The position numbers and the translations under genes were made by a program. Of a stretch of 64,000 bases of DNA, positions 57,003 through 64,000 are shown in pieces. The stretch's first letter is position 1. Every line of letters begins with the position of its first letter. The DNA comes from Eupeodes corollae (Eukaryota; Arthropoda; Insecta; Diptera; Syrphidae). The stretch is from assembly GCF_945859685.1 (NCBI RefSeq), contig NC_079147.1, forward strand, positions 88,714,315 through 88,778,314, in the 5' to 3' direction. Under the pieces are notes generated by a model. The model did not search any database and was not told the origin of the DNA. It worked only from the letters and a program-made list of their open reading frames with translations.

Positions 57003-57690
57003 CTTAAGGTGGCGCTACAGTTCGGGGCGGACATGGGCCTCAATCAACATGTGTCTCCAGCCAGCTCGGTCCCGAGCTAGCTGTCTCCAGTTTTGCACGC
57101 CAAGTTGGTTGAGGTCCTCTCCCACCTAGGTGCGCCACCTGAGTCACGGTCTTCCTCTACTGCGCCGTCCCTCGGGATTGGATTCGAAGACCTTCCGGGC
57201 TGGAGCGTTGATGTCCATCCGCTCTACATGACCTAGCCATCTTAGCCGTTGGACCGTTGGCCAAAAATCACTCGAAGAATTTTTCTCTCGAAGCATCCTA
57301 AGACGCTCTCATCTTTCTTTGACGGGGTCCAGGCCTCAGCGCCATAAATGAGAACTGGGATGATGAGTGTCCCATAGATGGTGATTTAAGATGCTCGAGA
57401 GAGGACTTTACTTCTCAATTGCCTTCTAAGTCCAAAGAAGCAGCGATTTGCAAGAGTTATTCTTCGTTTGATTTCAGCGCTGGTGTCGTTGTCTGTGTTA
57501 ATAGCGGTACCTAGGTAGACAAAGACCTTAACTACCTCAAAGTTATAGCTGTCCATGGTGAGGTTTTGTCCAAGACGTCGTTGTTTAGTGTCCTTTTTTG
57601 ATGACAGCATATACTTGGTCTTGCCCTCATTGACCACTAAACCCATCTTCTTCGCTTCCGTCGCAATGCTCAAAAACGCTCCACTGACAT
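57003..57690 (-). mobile_element. RTE-clade LINE, 3' part
   Basis: Read leftward it gives KKMGLVVNEGKTKYMLSSKK, FEVVKVFVYLGTAINTDNDT and LANRCFFGLRRQL (57673-57386). After stops come RLRMLREK, RLRWLGHVERMDINAP near 57230 and RGRPRLRW near 57150, the RTE C-terminal signature. Its very 3' end, GAGGCCCATGTCCGCCCCGA followed by ACTGTAGCGCCACCTTAAG, resembles the SINE tail. It lies tail-first against the plus-strand RTE endonuclease copy. Confidence 0.8.
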
Positions 57691-57734
57691 TACGCTTTAG
57701 AGATTAACTTTGTTACAATATAAAGCGTCCATCA

Positions 57735-57814
57735 CTTCTTGCACCAGTTCCTATTTATGTTCCAGCAAGAACACTGAGAGATAGATTTTGTATATTTCAA
57801 ATATAATACTACAG
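57735..57814 (+). mobile_element. Short family D-like LINE C-terminal fragment
   Basis: A frame gives APVPIYVPARTLRDRFCIFQ, parallel to IKFYVPERLLRNRRVLFYV at the end of the family D ORF. The SINE head at 57815 is inserted directly behind it. Confidence 0.5.
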
Positions 57815-57850
57815 TACCCGTGTCATGATGGTTAGTGAGTTGAACTGTGG
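57815..57850 (+). mobile_element. 5' 36 nt of tRNA-like SINE head, cut by a family A LINE
   Basis: AGTACCCGTGTCATGATGG followed by TTAGTGAGTTGAACTGT, ending at the same base as the head at 3606..3571. The last ten bases (GTTGAACTGT) recur at 59353-59362, where the SINE head continues. Confidence 0.85.
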
Positions 57851-59352
57851 TAGAAAGTTTGTTGTCAAAAGTGGAAATGTAACTTCTACCACAACACACA
57901 TAATCAAAAATGGTCTTCAAGATTGAGCGGTGGGTCGTATTTACACCAGCGATGTGATAGGTAGTCTTACAAAGGCAATTGCGTACAGAACGGCCCGAAA
58001 TGTTGAGGTTATTAGAATTCTCTTGCATCGTGATTTAGACATGATTTAGCGATATTTCGACGACTGAAAACTGAAAATAAATGTCCAGAAGTCGGAGAAA
58101 ATTCTGTTCTGTTCTGCTCTGACCAAGGCCAGAGGAGCTTTTGCTCTGATGAAACGGCTGTTTTACAGCAGTCGGTCTGGGGGTCAGAGTGAAGGTAATT
58201 TGCTTAATGGCCCTCATATGGCCGATGATCGTTTATGGTTGTCCTGTGTAGTTCAACGTTGCCCCTTCCCAGATGTAGAAGTTTCGGGTGTTCGAGCGGC
58301 AGTGCTTATGAGGCTGTACCGGCTTATATCGAACAGCCGAATCTTCTTACGTGCATTACTATTCCAACATGATCCTATACAACGGGACTCGAATCAACAG
58401 AAACGACAATTTCGTGAAAAAACTCGTTCGAGGTCACATTGCAAAAGCTATGTCTTCGACCATCAATTTAATTTTCGGGGCGTTCTATCCGAACGACGAG
58501 TATTTTAAAAGTGCACGCTTTAGAGGCTCAATTACACCAGAGGCTTTCCTCTTTTCAGACAGATGCGGTCTATTACGTCAGACGGCGAACCGTGGGTAGG
58601 CGACTGCTGTACAATCGGGACGTCATGGCACAAGGCGGAGCAGAGCTCTTTCGGTTCAGTAGGGCGGTTTCCGAACGGGACAGAACTGATAGGGTGGAGC
58701 AGGAGAACCAGTTTTAGTGGCTTCAATCGGCACTTGATAGTGGGTAGTCGGGATGGGGTTGTAAGGCTTGGCCGGCTTACATACTTGTTTTATAGTTGTA
58801 GGGTTAAGTTTTAAGTTAAATAGGTACGGTGGTGCAAACAAAAAAATATAAAAAGAAAATTAAAAAAAAGAAAAAATGGACAACAAAATATGAAAAAAAA
58901 AATATAAGATAGTTAGGTTTTTCACGGGTACTGCCTCTTGCAAGGAATTGACAAATTCTCCATGAGTAATTCTTGTCATGAAAAGTGCTTTCTCAAATTT
59001 GCCGTTCGGATTCGTCTTTAAACTGTAGGTCCCTTGAATCCATGACAACAGTACTCGCACACAGGAATGGTTGAGAGTTGTCAGTCACTAGGCCCTAGTT
59101 CTCAAACGGAATGTTACGCTACCCAATTGATTTTTTATTTATTTAGTTAGATTTGCTGCTATGGTTGTTCTTGTTTTAAGTAGTTTATAGTAGTAGGCAT
59201 TAAAATAAAGTATTATTGTTTAATGTAAAGTGTTCGTATGGGACCAGTAAGTTAGTTGTAAGTTATGGATAATTAGGCTAGTTTTTTGAAATTTTGTCTA
59301 GCCTAAAGATATTTTTAAGAAATAATGAATAATATGTATTAAAAAAAATTGT
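57851..59352 (+). mobile_element. Family A LINE inserted in SINE head, 5'-truncated, internally deleted
   Basis: It begins GGTAGAAAGTTTGTTGTCAA, equal to codons around NGRKFVVKSGN of the left copy. It lacks the segment with the YADD box and several other parts. It preserves FSALTKARGAFALMKRLFYS-like and RIDNFVIKLVRGHI-like stretches near 58130 and 58395, and GAFYPNDEYFKSARFRGSIT near 58480 with a following PEAFLFSDRCGL block absent from the left copy. A long 3' region (about 58570-59352) contains a SINE body and ends TATTAAAAAAAATT. A 10-bp target duplication, GTTGAACTGT, flanks it. Confidence 0.82.
58912..59117 (+). mobile_element. Headless SINE body within the family A LINE 3' region
   Basis: CACGGGTACTGCCTCTTGCA to ACGCTACCC matches the body and tail of the complete SINEs (25078-25304, 63333-63544), but no tRNA-like head precedes it. 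Either a 5'-truncated SINE inserted here, or the body belongs to this LINE's 3' UTR. Confidence 0.7.
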
Positions 59353-59430
59353 GTTGAACTGTCATGCAAGATGTCCTGGGTTCAATCCCCTCCTGTACCA
59401 TCTAAAGGTTTCTTTTCAAGTGCGCTACCC
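59353..59430 (+). mobile_element. Remainder of the SINE head interrupted at 57850
   Basis: After the duplicated GTTGAACTGT it continues CATGCAAGATGTCCTGGG and box B-like GGTTCAATCCCC, then CTGTACCATCTAAAGG, and ends near GTGCGCTACCCC, a decayed tail. Most of the body is deleted. Confidence 0.75.
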
Positions 59431-59569
59431 CATCTGCAGCACTGGACCCCTTAATCTACCTAACACATTTTAATATATTTAGCAAACAAATAGCTGCAAG
59501 CTCTGCTATACGGCTCAAAGACACTCCGTAATTCTTAGGTATTTAGAATCAATGTGTATTCTCAACGAT

Positions 59570-59755
59570 TAAAATGAATCTCTCATTCCGCTTTCTCAAT
59601 CATTGTAGGGTGTTCCAGGCGGAACTTTTGGCGATAAAAGAATTCTTGTCCTGGCTTAAAGAAAATGTGATATCAACATCTGATATCCGTATCTTCTCAG
59701 ATAGTCAGGCCGCTATCAAATCTCTGGACCCTATCTCTACAAACTTCTTGTGAAA
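59570..59755 (+). mobile_element. LINE RNase H domain fragment
   Basis: A frame gives VFQAELLAIKEFLSWLKENV, then ISTSDIRIFSDSQAAIKSLD, an RNase H fold with the catalytic Glu and Asp (SDSQAA) as found in I/R1/LOA-type LINEs. Family A, B and D copies here show no RNase H, so another element contributed it. Confidence 0.7.
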
Positions 59756-59909
59756 AAATTTCGCTTCACATACCCATATTAGAAGGTCTAATTTATCAAA
59801 TAGAATTGTAATTTTAATGATTTTATAGGAAGCGTTCGACAAGAATTTTGTATTTTTTATAAATGGTATATCTTGAAATAAAACAAAATAACATTCTAAG
59901 TCAGTTTTT

Positions 59910-61020
59910 CCATCATTCCTACTCTACATGTCACTTTCTGAGGCAATGGAAAACAACATTTGTTCATCCTGTCTCTACAAAAACTTATCGTTCTCTTCAT
60001 ACAATTTTCATCCAATAGCACTCAATTTCCATCCTTCGAAGTCTATAGAAACGCTGATTAATTATCAGCTTAAAAAATATCTTGAAGAACGGAAATTTCT
60101 TTATGACCGACACTATGGCTTTCGATAGAGTTTGGCACTAAGATCTTTTATCGAAAACGTATGCTTTTGGTATTGATGAATCTCTTCATCGTTGGATTAG
60201 AAATTACCTTCCTAATCAATTCAATACAAGTTCTATTGGATGGTTTCAAGGCAGAAATTTATAAAATAAATACTGGTGTTCCCCAGGGCTTCGTTTTGTC
60301 TCTCTACCTTATATTCATAAATTATCATCTAATCCATTAAAAGACAGTACTCTCAGCTTTTCTTTTTTGTTTCTATTGTGAAACTTCAAGAGCAGCGTAT
60401 GTTATAAGCTCTTTAAATTCTGATCTCGACAGCATTGTTCAATGGAGAATTATAAATTAATGCTTTAAAAACTTAATGCTGTCTCCTGCCTTTAAATCGT
60501 AACACACTCTCGATACTTGCATCCTTTAAACTTATTAACTATCAGTACTTTGCATGATTTGACTGTAATTTACAAAGCCTTCATTCGTCCAAACCTTGAA
60601 TATTACTCGCATATTTGAACAGGTACCCTTAAAACAAGTTTGAGTCTTTTGGACAGGATCCAAAAATGAGCTTTGAAAATGATAGGCGATAGAACTATAA
60701 CCGAAACAAGTACGTCACTCGAATGACAATGTTTCGTGTTTAGTGCCCTTCGTTGTTCTACTCGTAAAATTTTGTCGAATTAGCCATTTTTTCCCTCAAA
60801 CAATTCAGCAATAATACTCGCACTTCTTGGAATGCTCACCAGTTTAAATTTGAGCTCAATTTCGCAGTCAAGTATAGATATTCTATTTTTAACCGCATAT
60901 CGAGAATGAGAAATGCTTTCCTCAACTCTGCTTTCCTTATCATTTTGGTATTCAAAATTTTAAAACCAATGTTCACCGGTTTCTCCTTTTTAATCCTTCC
61001 CTATTTTTCTAAAGCTCACA
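59910..61020 (+). mobile_element. Decayed family B LINE
   Basis: Frames give DTMAFDRVWH near 60110 and FGIDESLHRWIRNYLPNQF near 60165. A degenerate VPQG box lies near 60280, KDSTLSFSF near 60345 and YKAFIRPNLEYYSH near 60575. RLIGDRTIT-like and KYRYSIFNRISRMRNAF-like pieces lie near 60685 and 60870. It has the same order as the copy at 50076 but much older. Confidence 0.7.
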
Positions 61021-61029
61021 CTGTATTTA

Positions 61030-63256
61030 AACTTTCAAAATGTTAAGTGCCCGTTAATTATATAAAAAAGTTATATTAGGAATTCACTTTTATCCATTAT
61101 GCATTTACGTCAGAATAAAAAAGTGTTGCTTCGGAGCTCCAATTTTCGGATTTTGAAATAAAAAACACTTTAAGTCCCTCCTCCTGTTTGGACAAATATA
61201 TCAATTTTTTCCAATTATTCAAAATTGGAAATATAAAGACAATTATTTTCTTTTAAATATTTTGTATAACATCACTGTTTTTTAATTTTTATTATTGTAT
61301 TACCGACGCTATGCATCACTTCTACTTCCACATTCAAACCCTCCCATCCTCACCATCCAAGTAAACCCTTCAAAAGGTTGTTTAATAAATGCTTTCAATG
61401 TGGGAGTGTATTTAATATGGAAAATATTTTTGGATTTCCCCATCACTATAATACAATTGAATACAGTTCCATATTTTCCATATATCCTATCCATGGTATG
61501 GCTTCATTTCTGCAGCAGGAGCTATACAGCTTCAACTTCCAGCTAACATCAGGCTACCAGCTAAGCTATTCACTTTGAAAAGTTCATGTATAATTGAGAG
61601 AATAATCGCTTAGGTACCTATTTGTATACCCATTGCCATCAGTTGGAAAGTTGGGATGGGTTTGGGATTGGGATTGGGATATGTTGGAGATCTGATGCTT
61701 CTGCTTCTGCACACAGAATGAGAAGATAAGTATTATAGTAGTTTCTATATTTTGCTATAACCTCGGAAACGACACGAAGTGTCCTTTAGAAAATTTATTA
61801 TGTGCTAAGGATCTGGTTCTTCTGTTGGCTCGAGTCGATGTCGATGTCGAAGAGTCGAAGTCGGAGCAAGGCAACAAACAGAGAAAATGATGATGTACGA
61901 GTATAATAGTAGAGTAAAAGTTTTGCAACATTGTACGAAGAAGCTATAGATGTTCCTCCTACCAACCAGGACGAGGACGACGATGACGAAGCATTCGATG
62001 GAGGAATGAATGTATATAAAATCCATAGCAAAAGACAGAGATAGAAGGAAGAGCTCTGGATGAGGGTTTGAGGGATGAATGAGAATATGAGGATATCTTC
62101 TTGGAATTCATCATTAAACGTTTCCTTTTTTTTTTGTTGCTTCTTTGGGATGTACGAGGAGTATATAAATTCAACAAGGATAAAATACAATTTTACTTCC
62201 TCATCTCTTTTGTCCCATTTTCGTCCCTGGCTAATGCTGAGTGCTGAGAGACTCTTCCCTCTGTGTCATGCCCCAGCAGGGATTTTTACTCTGAAAGTCG
62301 ACTATAACAATTTAAGTAGGTTTTTATGTAGGTTTGGGGTTGGGATGGAAGGGGGGTGGGTTACAAGGTATACATTTCTACAAAAGTGAAAATGTTATTT
62401 AGACATTTTCATTGTTTGAAACTCTCGTCCTATGATGGCTGTTAAACGAGATTGCTGCTTAGTACTTATGTTTATACGAAAAATGGGCAGATGGAAGAAT
62501 TTTTGAACGCGATTTGGGGCTTGGGTTAATTAGGGCATTAGTGGTATAGGGTGGTTTTAGTGTAGTGAACATGCAGTGTGTTTAACAGAAAAGTTACTTC
62601 TTTGTCAAGTGGAAATATATTAAATCAGTAAATTAAGTATATGTAATTTGTATTATTGGAGTATTGTTAAGGTAATGAAGATATTTGGGATAAAGCATTT
62701 GACACATCATTTCTGGGTAGTTTTTAATTGGGCTTCTAATGCAATAAAAATGAAAATACTTGAAAACCCTTTTTTATGAAAAAGTAATGTTACTTCGAGC
62801 TCGAAAATTTAGACTATCAATATTTTGTTGCACATAATACGGCCCATAGACACATACATATATATTTTGTTCACACTTCTGTGCTGTGTGTGGGCTAGAG
62901 CAGACACCGATTTTCAGTGTCAGACACGGAGGGAGTAAAATCAAAAGTTTTTGATTTTCCGTGTCGGTGTCTCGATCGGTGTGATGTGCAGGGGATGCGC
63001 GAGCACATTTACTGTTCAGTTGCATCTGAATTGATGTTGAGTCAGGTGTGTGACAAGTTGTTTAAATCAAACGTTCAAGCTTTAACGTCACTCATTCTAA
63101 TTTTCCTTCCTTAAGAACTCTTTCACAACTAATGTGTGTACGATTATGCCACACAATGATGGTGGAATGCCACACCGGATGCCAGTCCAACGGTGTGCAC
63201 ACAAGTGAGATTTCTATGGGCCGCTTTAAATTTTATCGTTCTTACTAGATGTGAGT
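61030..63256. other. Single-copy-looking block without a gene
   Basis: Balanced composition with TCGATGTCGATGTCG near 61836, GGGATTGGGATTGGGATAT near 61663, and GAGGACGACGATGACGA near 61973. Short frames are not supported by domains or splice sites. It lies upstream of the homeobox gene's coding start and may contain regulatory DNA or another gene's intron. Confidence 0.4.
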
Positions 63257-63544
63257 AGTACCCGTAGCGCGATGGTTAGTGCGTTGGACTGTCAAGCAAG
63301 AGGTCTTGAGTTCAATCCCTGCCTGTGCCACCTAACTTTTTTCACGGGTACTGCCTCTTGCGAGGAATTGACAAATTCTCCTAGAGTAATTCTTGTCATG
63401 AAAAGTACTTTCTCAAATTAGCCTTTGGGGTTCGGCACTTAAACTGTAGGTTCCTTCCATCTCTGACAACATTTACTTGCACACAGGAATAGTTGAGAGT
63501 TGTAAGTTACTAGGCCCTGGTTCTCCATGGACTGTTGCGCCACC
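63257..63544 (+). mobile_element. tRNA-derived SINE, complete copy
   Basis: Head AGTACCCGTAGCGCGATGG to TGCCTGTGCCACC includes GGACTGTCAAGC and the box B-like AGTTCAATCCC. A T-rich joint follows, then the body from CACGGGTACTGCCTCTTGCG, and the tail TAGGCCCTGGTTCTCCATGG followed by ACTGTTGCGCCACC. It differs from the copy at 25002 by scattered substitutions, so the family is not newly amplified. Confidence 0.85.
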
Positions 63545-64000
63545 TAATTTATGTATTGTGAGCTAAACAAGAAGCTTGTTACTTTCAATTTTCAGAGACG
63601 TTATGTCTAAATGAGAGAAGAAGAAAATTCTCAAAATGGATTTGTCCCCAATGAATAATAAAAAGTTTGTATCTCTGTCGAAAAATAATGTCCAAGGAAA
63701 ATATAATAAAAATGGCTAGAGTCCGAAATTCAAGAACCTCATAATCGATAAAAATAACGTTTCCAACATATAAGAAGAATTGCTTCTTTTATTGCACGAA
63801 ATTGAGCATCAATTAAGTCTTAAAACGCTTTACTTTTTTAAGGCCAAATTCAAGCTCTTTTTTAAATGATCAATATGTCAAGTACCTACTGATTGGTTTT
63901 TGTACGAAGTGTTGTGGAGAATCTAAAAATTATTATCATTTTAGTTCCTTTACGCACACTCGGAATTGTGAACAAATAATATGATTCTCATGGCTATTTG
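63545..64000. other. No gene seen
   Basis: AT-rich sequence after the SINE. No recognised signature. Confidence 0.3.

Noticed and set aside
56395..57690. Twin-priming inversion of one RTE insertion
   Set aside because: In that mechanism the inverted part precedes the 5' side of the sense part; here it follows the 3' terminus, so two separate insertions fit better.

Overview
The window looks like intronic and flanking DNA of a large developmental gene in an insect, most likely a higher (brachyceran) fly. The evidence is a fly-type NK homeobox gene split by a very long intron, AT-rich spacers with many microsatellites, insect-type LINE, Tc1/mariner and PIF/Harbinger remnants, and a gypsy-group retrotransposon with a tRNA-Ser-type primer site. 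The species cannot be named from the sequence alone. No prokaryotic gene organisation is present.

The only host gene recognised lies on the minus strand. Coding exon 1 (47581..46519) and coding exon 2 (33551..33283) belong to one NK-class homeobox gene, best matched to NK7.1. The two exons are separated by a 12,966-bp intron. The splice phases agree, and the second exon stops exactly after homeodomain residue 44, the usual intron position in NK-type homeoboxes. The exon with the recognition helix (residues 45-60) was not found further left, so the next intron probably exceeds 33 kb and leaves the window.

Nearly everything else is transposon debris. Left end: a gypsy-like element (gag, leader with a palindrome array, LTR) sits in a jockey-like LINE ('family A'), which itself sits in a tRNA-derived SINE. 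Next come a decayed LINE ('family D') and a mariner remnant. From about 7.2 to 12.1 kb there is a three-layer nest: a foldback-like element broken by a Tc1-like transposon, itself broken by a nearly complete family D LINE. From 14 to 31 kb lie family B LINEs, an RTE reverse transcriptase with a long open frame, a hAT trace, two SINEs and a further LINE. The homeobox intron (33.5-46.5 kb) carries two TIR-bounded PIF/Harbinger-type elements, several mariner remnants, a MITE, a SINE and a LINE. From 47.8 to 61 kb there are more LINEs, a mariner broken by a LINE, a complete 2.2-kb foldback-like element, and an RTE/SINE/LINE cluster. A clean SINE closes the right end. Single-copy-looking blocks near 13, 19-20, 26-27, 34-35, 40-41, 54-55 and 61-63 kb have no gene and could hold regulatory DNA.

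The most interesting observation is that two independent family A LINE copies (left end, minus strand; 57.8 kb, plus strand) join the tRNA-like head of the SINE at exactly the same base, in the anticodon region, and in the same relative orientation. The second copy is flanked by a 10-bp target-site duplication and the rest of the SINE head. This points to a site-specific non-LTR retrotransposon that targets a tRNA-like sequence. The SINE's 3' end also resembles the 3' end of an RTE LINE present here, which suggests its mobilising partner.
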